This document shows, one piece after another, positions 9,086-17,723 of a DNA stretch of 64,000 nucleotides (the stretch's first letter is position 1; every line of letters starts with the position of its first letter). Position numbers and translations under genes: made by a program. The notes beneath the pieces are model-generated. The model made no database searches and was not told where the DNA came from. It saw only the letters and a list, made by a program, of their open reading frames with translations. Source of the stretch: Gimesia alba (lineage in GTDB: Bacteria > Planctomycetota > Planctomycetia > Planctomycetales > Planctomycetaceae); the NCBI RefSeq assembly GCF_007744675.1, contig NZ_CP036269.1:3141546-3205545 (forward strand), written 5' to 3'.

Positions 9086-12000
9086 TTTCCACTCCCTAAT
9101 TCTTCATAGTAGCGACGGACCAGGTCAGAGTATTTTTCCGGTACCGGGTCGCGGTCAATCGGTGCCAGCGATGTCTCCGCGCCTCGTTTGCTGATTTCGT
9201 TTGACAATACTTTTTGAAGTTCAGCCAGCGGTTCCAGGATTTGCGCATTGACCAAGTCTCCTTCCGGTACTTTGGAATGTCGTTTGAACTCGGCACGCAT
9301 ACTCTGTGCCCGTTCACGAATTTGAGCGACTTTACTACGTAGTTCAGGATCTCCCACCATCTCCTCAACATCCCGCATACGGTCAGACCACTGGCGGAAC
9401 TGATTGCCGGTAATCGGTCCCGCCGCCGGTGCCCCAGGACCTCCCTGACCTCCACCAGCGCCCCCTTTCGAATTGCCGCGGGACCCCTTTAATGATTTAG
9501 GAGATGATGGTTTTGATGCCGATTGTGAAGATGACGGAGATGAGGATTTGCCGGAGCCTGATTGAGAGCCCTGACCTTTACCTTTTTGGGCCGACGCCAG
9601 TTGTACGGGGGACTTGCCCTGACCGGAGGGGGAACCAGATTTACCCGGTTGACCGGCTTTCGTTCCCGGAGATGGTTTTTGTCCGGGAGATTTCCCTTTT
9701 CCGGTCTGGGTTGATTTTTGTGCAGACGGTTTTGGCTGGCCTGCTGCTTTGGGATTGCCGGCCAGTTTCTGTTCCTGTTTCATGTCTGATGTGAGTGATT
9801 TGATTTCTTGTCGGGCCCGTTTGAGTGATTCCAGATCGTTGCCCAGAACACTTTCGGCGGCGACTTTGATCCCCTGTTTCATCGCTTCGATTCCCTGCCC
9901 GGCACGTTGTTCAGCCTGTTGCGCCCGTTCGGTGGCGCCCTCTTTCAGGAAGTTGGCGGCATTCTTTAACGCATCTTCCGGGCGATAGGGTCTCGTTTTG
10001 CGAATGGCATCGTACAGATGCTTGGAAAGCAGTGGCTCTGATTTTTCAGACTCCTGAACGACTTTTTTCATCTGTTTCACCAGATTTTTCAACCGATCTT
10101 CCTGCTTCTCAAGTTGATCGGCGAGTTTCTGCTGCCCCTGATTCTTTCGCAGAGACCGCCGTCCCTTGGGCTGGTCTGGCTGGTCGGATTTATTGAGCGC
10201 CTGGCTCAGTTCTTTCTGCTTTTGATCGAGTTGTTCGGCCTGCTGATTCAGGGATCGCATGGCGTCGGCGAATTGGTTGGCAGTTTTTTTGCGGAATTCG
10301 TTTTTGAGTTGGTCCAGTTGCTGCTGGGCGCGGGTTCCGGAGTTCAGGGCACGTGAGACCTGCCCTTCTTTGAGCGATTGTGAGCTTTGTTGCAGGTGTT
10401 TCCGCGTCTGTTCGAGTTCACGTCGGGATTTCGTGGATGAAGGTTGTTTAGACTGATCCATCCGCTGGGCGACTTCGTCGGCTTTGCGAAGCAGTTCGCG
10501 TTGTCGTTCGCGTAAGCGTTTCAACTGGCGTTCGATTTCTTCGCGTTCCTGATCGGATTTTGCGAAACGCTGTTTGTCGGCCAGTTCTTTGAGTTGTTCA
10601 TTCAGATCCTTTTGACGCTGCGCTAACTCTCGCAACCGGTTAAGGATTTGCAGTGATTCACGATTCGGTTGTGTCGCCGGAGGTGGGGATGCCTGATTCT
10701 CGGTTTCATAACGCTGTTTTTTGTTGGTCAGCTCCAGTTGTTGCAGTTGATTCTGTGAACGGCTGCTGCCGCCCCCTTTGCTGCCTCCCCCATTTTTATT
10801 TTGGGAAACCTTATGCTCGCGGGCGCGCAGTTTCAGCAGGAGCTGGTAACTGGCTTGTTCAGTCGCCAGGGCTGTGGTGAGTTGTTCAACCTCGTTGGCA
10901 TCCTTGGCCGCGTTGAGCAGCGAAACGGTTTCCTGCATTTTTTGTGAGATGGAATCGATGACGGCTTTTGATTTTTGCGATTTTACTTTTGAGGCCAGCT
11001 TGATGACTGCGGTGACCAGTGCCTGTTGTGCCTGTTGCAGTGTATTCACGTCTTCTGCGAACTCGCTGGATACGGTCTCCTTGATTTCGCGGCGGATGAT
11101 TTTCCAGGTCGCATTGATAATCTGTTTTTGCTGCTCTGCCAGCTTTTCGGCCTGCTGAGCATTCCCGCCACTTTTTCCCGATTTCGAGGAGCTGTTTGCA
11201 GAGCGGCCTTGCTTGAAGATTTCTTCAAAGTGGCGGACTTCCATGAAATACATGTCGCTGAGCACTTTGCGTCTGCTGCCGTCAGGGGCGATGTCTTCCG
11301 CAAACAAGTGATAGGAAATCAGCGTGTCCGGCTGTACCTGCAGACGTTCCAGCGAGAGGATGTGCTCGGTGGCCACCTCCAACTTGGGCTTTGTTGTGTT
11401 GAGTAAATTCAGGGTTTGAATAGGCTGACCGGGAATTGAATAGACGAGTCCTACCTGTTGCACGCCGAAATCATCGACGACGGTCCCCTGCACGAGGGCC
11501 TCTTCCAACGGGGAGACACGTGTATCGCGAGCGGGAAATGTCACTTTGATTTCCGGGGGCAGGTTGGGAATGACGGCGAGATCGATGAAAGGTTGGTTTC
11601 GGTTTTCTCGTTTGTCGGCATCGATCAATCGCAAGTTCCAAGTCTGGCTCTGTTTTGCTTTGAGCTTGAGACGGGCTGAGGTGCCATTTGAGCTGAGTAC
11701 CATCGGTAATGGCTGCCCTGCCCCTGATACCAATCGAGCCGCTTTTACAGGTTTGTTGAACCGGGCGTGGAGTTCAATCGTCGAACCGGTGACCGCGCTG
11801 ATAGTCAGGCTGTCTTCCACTGTCTGTGTTGGTTGTCCCGTGTACTCGGGGGGCGTGATCACCGTATCCAGTTGAACCAGTTTTGGTAAAACGTAGACTT
11901 TGACCTGATAGGTTTCCGTTTCCCAGTGATTTACTTGAACGGAATAAGTAAGATCCTCGCTCACGGCAGGCAGCCGGGTGGCAAAGACCGGGTCGTCCAG

Positions 12001-12729
12001 GTGTTTGACGAGCGGCAGTTCCTGTGTTTCTCCTGACGCCCCGTGGATGTGCAGGGTTGCAATATCGGGGATTTTCTCTATGAATCGTGCGGTAATTAAG
12101 AGAGGGTGATCTTTTTCCAGATCGGTGGTTCCCGGATTTATTTCGACCTGATACTGTGCTTTGGTGGAAGCGATGGTCGACAGTGGTTCTTCTTTAGGAA
12201 TGGGCGCCGCCTTCAGGTAAGACCAGCAGGTGAGACAACTGATGAACCAGGCAGTGAAACAGACGAGGTGTGTTGTGCTTTGCAGGATCAGTCTGCGGTT
12301 GGAGATCGTCTGCCGCCAGTCGTGTTCGGTTCCATGCTGAATAACTTGTTGTATCAGGCGATTCTGCAGAAAAGTGGGCTGCGTTTCATCGGTTGTTTTT
12401 TCTAATTCCAGTGTGGCCAGCAGGCTGGTGTCCAGATCCGGGTAGGTCTGTTCAATTAAGGTAGCGATTTGATGGCGGCTGGCAGGAGAAACACGATTTC
12501 GGGAGCGAAACAGAAGCATTCCCGTCGCAACGAGGCATGGTACACCCAACAGCACAGCCAGCAACAGGTGTTGGAATTGTGGTGCAGCAATCGGTTCGAT
12601 GAGTGTTAATGTTAACAGTGTCAGGACGCCGGCAATCAGCCAGAGCAGGGTCAATCGTTTGAGATTCTGGCTGGCCTGATAACGAAAGACGACCTGATTG
12701 AGTTGTTGTAAGAGATCGGGCAGGCCCAT
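9082..12729 (-). CDS. Giant membrane-anchored coiled-coil protein (DUF4175-like)
   Basis: 1215 residues from the ATG at 12729, two bases after the stop of the BatA-like gene; a longer frame to 12831 would overlap that gene. Three hydrophobic helices lie in the first 185 residues (about 27-45, 53-73, 160-180). Beta-rich Ig-like segments occupy about 200-480. About 600-950 is a very long Gln/Lys/Glu/Arg coiled coil (for example QLKRLRERQRELLRKADEV), then a Gly/Ser/Pro/Lys/Gln low-complexity linker of roughly 110 residues. A compact conserved helical C-terminus begins at NQFRQWSDRMRDVEEMVGDP and ends YSDLVRRYYEELG. The layout recalls alpha-proteobacterial DUF4175 proteins. It probably spans the periplasm as a scaffold for the operon's VWA proteins (inference). 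No catalytic motif was seen. Confidence 0.78.
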   Translation of the reverse strand: MGLPDLLQQLNQVVFRYQASQNLKRLTLLWLIAGVLTLLTLTLIEPIAAPQFQHLLLAVLLGVPCLVATGMLLFRSRNRVSPASRHQIATLIEQTYPDLDTSLLATLELEKTTDETQPTFLQNRLIQQVIQHGTEHDWRQTISNRRLILQSTTHLVCFTAWFISCLTCWSYLKAAPIPKEEPLSTIASTKAQYQVEINPGTTDLEKDHPLLITARFIEKIPDIATLHIHGASGETQELPLVKHLDDPVFATRLPAVSEDLTYSVQVNHWETETYQVKVYVLPKLVQLDTVITPPEYTGQPTQTVEDSLTISAVTGSTIELHARFNKPVKAARLVSGAGQPLPMVLSSNGTSARLKLKAKQSQTWNLRLIDADKRENRNQPFIDLAVIPNLPPEIKVTFPARDTRVSPLEEALVQGTVVDDFGVQQVGLVYSIPGQPIQTLNLLNTTKPKLEVATEHILSLERLQVQPDTLISYHLFAEDIAPDGSRRKVLSDMYFMEVRHFEEIFKQGRSANSSSKSGKSGGNAQQAEKLAEQQKQIINATWKIIRREIKETVSSEFAEDVNTLQQAQQALVTAVIKLASKVKSQKSKAVIDSISQKMQETVSLLNAAKDANEVEQLTTALATEQASYQLLLKLRAREHKVSQNKNGGGSKGGGSSRSQNQLQQLELTNKKQRYETENQASPPPATQPNRESLQILNRLRELAQRQKDLNEQLKELADKQRFAKSDQEREEIERQLKRLRERQRELLRKADEVAQRMDQSKQPSSTKSRRELEQTRKHLQQSSQSLKEGQVSRALNSGTRAQQQLDQLKNEFRKKTANQFADAMRSLNQQAEQLDQKQKELSQALNKSDQPDQPKGRRSLRKNQGQQKLADQLEKQEDRLKNLVKQMKKVVQESEKSEPLLSKHLYDAIRKTRPYRPEDALKNAANFLKEGATERAQQAEQRAGQGIEAMKQGIKVAAESVLGNDLESLKRARQEIKSLTSDMKQEQKLAGNPKAAGQPKPSAQKSTQTGKGKSPGQKPSPGTKAGQPGKSGSPSGQGKSPVQLASAQKGKGQGSQSGSGKSSSPSSSQSASKPSSPKSLKGSRGNSKGGAGGGQGGPGAPAAGPITGNQFRQWSDRMRDVEEMVGDPELRSKVAQIRERAQSMRAEFKRHSKVPEGDLVNAQILEPLAELQKVLSNEISKRGAETSLAPIDRDPVPEKYSDLVRRYYEELGSGK

Positions 12730-12731
12730 GA

Positions 12732-14831
12732 TTACGCCTTTCGTGTCGCTGAATTTTTGCCGGCGATCCATTTCGCCAGCAGTGTTTCCAGACCCAGCAT
12801 CGCCAGCGCGACAATGATCAGCCAACGCCATATTTTCTGTTTCTGTTCCATCTCCCGGATCAACGCCTGGCGTTTCAGATCGGCGGGGGCTGAATTGGCG
12901 GCTGTGGTTTCGTTGTGGTTGAGTAGCTTGACTCCCAGTGCTTCCAGTTTTTCGATTGCCAGTGGTGCGGTCTTACTTTCTTCGATGTCGAGATTGACCA
13001 CAAACTTTTGTACCGGCGTTGTTTCATCTTGTGATGTAATCTGATACAGGCCGGGTTGGACTGTTTGTTCGAAATTCTGCTGACCCACTGCCAACTGAAT
13101 TGATGAGACCTTGGGCACGCTCACCTTCGCTGCTTTGAGGGACTCGGGCAGCTTGACGGTTTCACCGACAATGAATTGGGAGGGAGTATCGATCATATTG
13201 GCATTGAGGGCCAGAATGGCATTCATCATCGGTACAAACTTGGTTGAAAGTGCGAACTGACTTGCCTCGGGAGTCCAGCCAAACGTCATGACGATGAGGT
13301 GTCCCTGACCAAGGGGGACGTTCACAATCGCCGGACTTTCGTGGTCGAAGCGTGCCAGAACCTGATGCGGTACATCTTCGGGAAGCGAGAGCCGCTGATA
13401 CTTCCAGAATTTCAGGTTTGTGAAGTCCGAATATTCAGGAGCCTGGAACATCTGAAACAGAGGGTGCTCGAATTTGATATTTGTGAGCAGTGCATAGCCG
13501 TTGACGTCGGCCTCCGAAACGAGGTTCTGTTCCGAACGGGAGATTAAAAGTTGAAACGTGTCACTGGTTTGTTGCTGGTTCAGGGAAAACAGGACTACCC
13601 CACCCTGCTCTAGATAATTCTTGACGAGGTTGGTTTCCTCGGCAGAGAGTTCGCGACTGACTATCATCAGCTGAATCTTCGCCACCGAAAGCAGAACTTG
13701 CGGTGAATCGGGGCCAACCGTTAAGAATTCGATTTTGCGCTGGGGCGTTGTCGGAAATGCGCGTTTGGCAAAATAATCAGGGGACTCGGTGGAGCCTGCG
13801 GCGGGAGTGCCGTAATGGACGATAGTGATGTTTGCCTGTTCGCGGGGTTGAAGATAAAGATTGTTGTCAAAGTCGTGTTTGTCGCCTTTGAGTACGATTC
13901 GCGTAGCGGGTTGCTGTTCGTCAATTGCCGGCATGCGAATGACTCGGGACTGACCTGCGGGGATGTAAATTTTCTGTGGTTGCTCGGACTCGCTGAGGGC
14001 CGTTTGATATGCGACCTGGAACTGTTCCTGCTTTGAGTCGCCCGCATTGACAATACGAACCGTTGCCTGCCCTTGTTCGTCGAGTGCCAGGAGTTGGAGC
14101 CCAGCATTACTGGTCTGTTTTTCTTTCAGTTGATGTAAGCGGACTTGAACCTCTGCCGGCCAGGAAAATTCTGAAAGTGAGTTGATTTGGGAACCCGCCT
14201 GGAAATCCGTAATCAGCTCAATCGTGCTGTTTTGTAACAGGGTTCCCGTCGGATCCGAAATGGCCTGTTGCTGCAGTCGTGCGGCGATTTCTGACAACGC
14301 GAATCCCAGATTGGTCGCGTTCCAGCCGGGAGTCAGCTTGGTGAGGCGTTCACGGTCGGTTTGCTGCGTTTGTTGAGGTGTGTCCTGCTTTGAGTCCTTG
14401 ATCGGTTTGACCGAGGTGAGCTGGGAATCAAATGTGTAGATGGCGATCTGATTCTCGTCGGCTTGCTTGATGATTTCGTCGGCGGTCTGCAGTGCTTCTT
14501 TCCAGAGAGTCCCGCGCTGCATGCTGGAGCTGGTGTCGATCAGGAGAATGGTCTGGTGCTTCGTATCTGCCGCCGTCAGTTCGATGTCGGTGTTTTTGAA
14601 AAAAGGGCGTGCAAATGCAGTTACCAGAAGCATGACGGCGATAGCACGCAGCATGAGCAGCAACCAGTGTTCGATTTTATTTTTGCGGTTGGTTTGAGGA
14701 GGCTTGTGTTCCAGAAAACGGAGCGAGCTGAAGAACAGGACATTTTTCGGCTGGTGTCGGACCAGATGGAGCAGGATCGGCAGGCCGACGGCGATGATTC
14801 CAACTAGATAGAGTGGGGTTAAAAAACTCAA
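12732..14831 (-). CDS. BatA-like protein with VWA domain
   Basis: 699 residues. The N-terminus is the BatA/aerotolerance-type membrane segment (LYLVGIIAVGLPILLHLVRH, then a second helix near 57-77). The VWA domain begins with ILLIDTSSSMQRG, a full MIDAS D-x-S-x-S motif, near residue 95. Beta-rich domains follow, a GATase-like segment (LVKNYLEQGGVVLFSL) near 400, and a last membrane helix (WRWLIIVALAMLGLETLLA) before the C-terminus. The start codon is TTG, supported by AGAGGA eight bases upstream. In the MoxR-linked systems known from other bacteria, VWA proteins of this kind are partners of the MoxR ATPase in envelope protein maturation. It lies 28 bases after the DUF58 gene. Confidence 0.87.
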   Translation of the reverse strand: MSFLTPLYLVGIIAVGLPILLHLVRHQPKNVLFFSSLRFLEHKPPQTNRKNKIEHWLLLMLRAIAVMLLVTAFARPFFKNTDIELTAADTKHQTILLIDTSSSMQRGTLWKEALQTADEIIKQADENQIAIYTFDSQLTSVKPIKDSKQDTPQQTQQTDRERLTKLTPGWNATNLGFALSEIAARLQQQAISDPTGTLLQNSTIELITDFQAGSQINSLSEFSWPAEVQVRLHQLKEKQTSNAGLQLLALDEQGQATVRIVNAGDSKQEQFQVAYQTALSESEQPQKIYIPAGQSRVIRMPAIDEQQPATRIVLKGDKHDFDNNLYLQPREQANITIVHYGTPAAGSTESPDYFAKRAFPTTPQRKIEFLTVGPDSPQVLLSVAKIQLMIVSRELSAEETNLVKNYLEQGGVVLFSLNQQQTSDTFQLLISRSEQNLVSEADVNGYALLTNIKFEHPLFQMFQAPEYSDFTNLKFWKYQRLSLPEDVPHQVLARFDHESPAIVNVPLGQGHLIVMTFGWTPEASQFALSTKFVPMMNAILALNANMIDTPSQFIVGETVKLPESLKAAKVSVPKVSSIQLAVGQQNFEQTVQPGLYQITSQDETTPVQKFVVNLDIEESKTAPLAIEKLEALGVKLLNHNETTAANSAPADLKRQALIREMEQKQKIWRWLIIVALAMLGLETLLAKWIAGKNSATRKA

Positions 14832-14859
14832 CTGTGTGTCCTCTGTTTCTGGACTGCTT

Positions 14860-15798
14860 TCATGCGGCGCGATCAGCTAAAAAATCGGAGAGTCCTGCTT
14901 CCAGTGGTGTATCGGTGGTCAATTTGTGATAATGCACGCCCTGTTTGCGGCAGATAGTTTGGATTTCATCCAGGTGCTGGTTCAACTGCTGTCGATAACT
15001 AGCTTGTGCTGCTTTGGGATTGAGGGCGATGCGGTCGCCTGTTTCGAGATCTTCGAAAATCGCCGTTTCATTGAAGTTCAGATGAATCTCGGCCGGGTCA
15101 AGAATCTGGAATAAGGCTACTTCATGTCCTTTGGCACGCAGATATCCCAGATGGGTGTTTAACTCGTCCAGCGGTGACATGAGATCAGAAATCAAAACGA
15201 CCAGCCCCCGCTTTTTAATCGTTTCGACGGCGTGTTTCAGAGGAGACACGACGTTGGTGTGTGATCCCTGTGGTGGTCGTTCCAGTTCAATCAGAATGCG
15301 TCTGAGCTGACCACGGGTGAACCGGGCGGGGACGACCGACTCAACCTGCTCATCAAAGATGATCAACCCACTGGCATCGCGCTGGGTGGAGAGGAAATAG
15401 GCAAAGGTTGCGACCAGTGTTTTCGCGTAATCCGATTTGGAATAACCCAGGCTGTGAAATTGCATGGAAGTACTCAGGTCCAGCAGCATGTGACAGCAGA
15501 GATTGGTCTCTTCTTCAAAGCGTTTGATAAAATGCTGATTGGAGCGGGCCGCCAGTTTCCAGTCGATGTGGCGCGGATCGTCGCCGGGCGTGTATTCGCG
15601 ATATTCGGTGAATTCAACCGAAAAGCCGTGATAGGGACTGCGATGCAGGCCTTTCCAGGTCCCTTCGACGACCGATTTCGCTCTGAGTTCCAGTGATTTA
15701 ATCCGCATCAGGCAGGCAGGATCAATCCGCTGGGAGGCCAGTCGCTTATTCTGTGGGGCGGTGTGTGGTGTATTTTGTTTCATGCGAATCGAACTCAT
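14860..15798 (-). CDS. DUF58 domain protein
   Basis: 312 residues. The DUF58 signature is clear: EYREYTPGDDPRHIDWKLAA near residues 67-86, then the VWA-like LLDLSTSMQFHSLGYSK near 107-123 and GLVVLISDLMSPLDE near 200. DUF58 proteins are regular neighbours of MoxR AAA ATPases and carry a degenerate VWA fold. No membrane helix is seen, so it is cytoplasmic here, unlike many DUF58 proteins with two N-terminal helices. The ATG at 15798 overlaps the MoxR stop (ATGA), which favours this start; another ATG is at 15783. Role: partner of MoxR and of the downstream VWA proteins (from family context). Confidence 0.93.
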   Translation of the reverse strand: MSSIRMKQNTPHTAPQNKRLASQRIDPACLMRIKSLELRAKSVVEGTWKGLHRSPYHGFSVEFTEYREYTPGDDPRHIDWKLAARSNQHFIKRFEEETNLCCHMLLDLSTSMQFHSLGYSKSDYAKTLVATFAYFLSTQRDASGLIIFDEQVESVVPARFTRGQLRRILIELERPPQGSHTNVVSPLKHAVETIKKRGLVVLISDLMSPLDELNTHLGYLRAKGHEVALFQILDPAEIHLNFNETAIFEDLETGDRIALNPKAAQASYRQQLNQHLDEIQTICRKQGVHYHKLTTDTPLEAGLSDFLADRAA

Positions 15799-16820
15799 GC
15801 TGCGATGGGCCTTTTAATGGTGTCAATCAGATGTTGAACGACTTGTTCGACGGTAATGCCTTCGGCTTCAGCGCGATAATTGATCAGAATGCGGTGACGT
15901 AAAACGGGAGCCAGCAATGCCTGGATATCTTCAACGGTGACATGCACGCGCCCGCGCAGGACGGCACGTGCTTTGGCGCCTAGAATCAGGCTTTGAGCGG
16001 CTCGTAGGCCGGCACCCCAGTTGACCCATTCATTGATGAAGTCTGGCGTTGTTTCCTGCTGTGGACGGGAGGCGGCACAGAGCTGGACGGCATAACGCAC
16101 GATCTCTTCGGCGACGGGAACTTCGCGGACGAACTGGTGGAACTGTTGAATGTCGCTGCCGGTAAACAGCGGGACGATGGGCTCGGCATTACGGGCCGTT
16201 GTTTGCGTGACGACGGCGACTTCATCGTCTTCCGAAAGATAATCAATTACCAGATTGAACATGAAGCGGTCCAGCTGTGCTTCAGGAAGCGGATAGGTGC
16301 CTTCCATTTCGATCGGGTTCTGCGTTGCCAACACGAAAAATGGTTTATCCAGTTCATATTTGACGCCGGTGACCGTGACCTGTTTTTCCTGCATCGCTTC
16401 GAGTAACGCGGCCTGTGTTTTGGGAGGCGTGCGGTTGATTTCATCGGCCAGCAGAATATTTGTGAATACAGGGCCTTTAACAAACTTCATGCCCCGTGCA
16501 TCCTGGGAGTCGCCTGCCAGAATTTCGGTTCCGGTGATGTCAGCGGGCATCAGGTCGGGGGTGAATTGAATTCGCTGTGATTTCAGCTTGAAAACCTGCG
16601 CCAGTGAATTGACCAGGAGCGTTTTCGCCAGACCCGGGGCACCGGTGATCAGGCAGTGTCCGCCGGCGAAGAGTGCGATCAGGAGCTGGTCGACGATTTC
16701 TTTTTGACCGATGACAGCTTTGGAAATTTCGACATCGATTTGCTGGCGGCTGTTTTGCAGCAGTTCAAAGGTGCGTTCGTCATCGCTGCGACCATCGGGG
16801 GAGACAATTTTAAGGTTCAC
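15795..16820 (-). CDS. MoxR family AAA+ ATPase
   Basis: 341 residues. Walker A GAPGLAKTLLVNSLA is at about 57-71, Walker B plus sensor region ILLADEINRTPPKTQAALLE near 121-140, the pore-loop/insert segment QVTVTGVKYELDKPFFVLAT with sensor 1 NPIEMEGTYPLPEAQLDRF near 165-185, and the C-terminal lid with VEDIQALLAPVLRHRI. This is a complete MoxR ATPase, a chaperone-like class that works with VWA proteins in assembling or activating complexes. The start codon is GTG with AGGAG seven bases upstream. The stop overlaps the DUF58 start; 44 bases separate it from the DUF4159 gene. Confidence 0.95.
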   Translation of the reverse strand: MNLKIVSPDGRSDDERTFELLQNSRQQIDVEISKAVIGQKEIVDQLLIALFAGGHCLITGAPGLAKTLLVNSLAQVFKLKSQRIQFTPDLMPADITGTEILAGDSQDARGMKFVKGPVFTNILLADEINRTPPKTQAALLEAMQEKQVTVTGVKYELDKPFFVLATQNPIEMEGTYPLPEAQLDRFMFNLVIDYLSEDDEVAVVTQTTARNAEPIVPLFTGSDIQQFHQFVREVPVAEEIVRYAVQLCAASRPQQETTPDFINEWVNWGAGLRAAQSLILGAKARAVLRGRVHVTVEDIQALLAPVLRHRILINYRAEAEGITVEQVVQHLIDTIKRPIAA

Positions 16821-16864
16821 GTTTCGGCTCCTGAAAAAATTCTATTAAGTCACCTGCGCTGGAC

Positions 16865-17671
16865 TCAGTGGGTCATGGCATAAAACACAATATTGATGCC
16901 GAGGGGGTAGGCTTTCTTTTCGGAGAACTCCTGGAAATACCATTTGTCCTCCCCTTCCCGTTCCCAGCCATCACCTAAGTCGGTGTTGTGACAGACAACT
17001 GTCATCAATCGCCCTTTGTCATCGAAGAGGCCTCGGTAATGAACTTGTTTGGCATCTTCCCGTTCCCAGGTAATGCCTTCCGAACGGCCCCACTGGGCGA
17101 CACCAATGCTGGGGACCTGGGGCTTTTCTTTTAGATCATAGACACAATGAAAAATCGGATGTTCCAGAGGAATGTCGACGAGCTCGCGTTCGGGAAAGAC
17201 GCGTTTCATTTCCAATGCGAAATTATCCCATTCGGCTTCGCCCCAGAAATCGTCAACCATCATGAAACCGCCATTGGAGAGATAGCGTCTGAGTGCGACG
17301 ACTTCTTCTTCCGTGAATTCCAGCGAGCCGGGCTCAATCAGATAGATAAAGGGATAATCGAAGAGTTCTTCGTCGGTCAGTTCCAGAATCCGGCCTTCGG
17401 GGTCAACTTTCATGGAAGTCAGTTGCTGGAGTCGATAGGAAAAATTCAAGTCGCTGTCGGGATAGTCGGTGGCCCAGCGCCGCCAGCCCTGGTGTGAGTT
17501 GTATCGAATGCGTACGAAGGTGAAGACATCGTGCTTGAATTCCGCATCGTTTTTCCAGTCGGGAACACCGCCGCGATCAGCGGGGATGGAGGGCCGATAC
17601 TGCCCAATGCAGATCGTAACGACGATCAGTAATCCGCAGACCACAGTCAGTGAAATCAAACTATTCTTCAT
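16865..17671 (-). CDS. DUF4159 domain protein
   Basis: 268 residues with an N-terminal hydrophobic segment (LISLTVVCGLLIVVTICIG) that is a signal peptide or anchor. The remainder fits DUF4159: FTFVRIRYNS, RRWATDYPDSDLNFSYRLQQ, FIYLIEPGSLEFTEEEVVAL, LSNGGFMMVDDFWGEAEW, and a C-terminus ending in a conserved NIVFYAMTH. The domain has a class I amidotransferase-like fold without a visible nucleophile and is often found beside MoxR/DUF58 genes. The ATG is preceded by GGAGG eight bases upstream. Its place between the TPR-peptidase and moxR marks it as part of the same operon. The function is unknown. Confidence 0.9.
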   Translation of the reverse strand: MKNSLISLTVVCGLLIVVTICIGQYRPSIPADRGGVPDWKNDAEFKHDVFTFVRIRYNSHQGWRRWATDYPDSDLNFSYRLQQLTSMKVDPEGRILELTDEELFDYPFIYLIEPGSLEFTEEEVVALRRYLSNGGFMMVDDFWGEAEWDNFALEMKRVFPERELVDIPLEHPIFHCVYDLKEKPQVPSIGVAQWGRSEGITWEREDAKQVHYRGLFDDKGRLMTVVCHNTDLGDGWEREGEDKWYFQEFSEKKAYPLGINIVFYAMTH

Positions 17672-17723
17672 GGCAGGCTCCTCCGTGAGCCTTAGTGGTT
17701 CATGTCAAAACTCGTGCGAGGCA

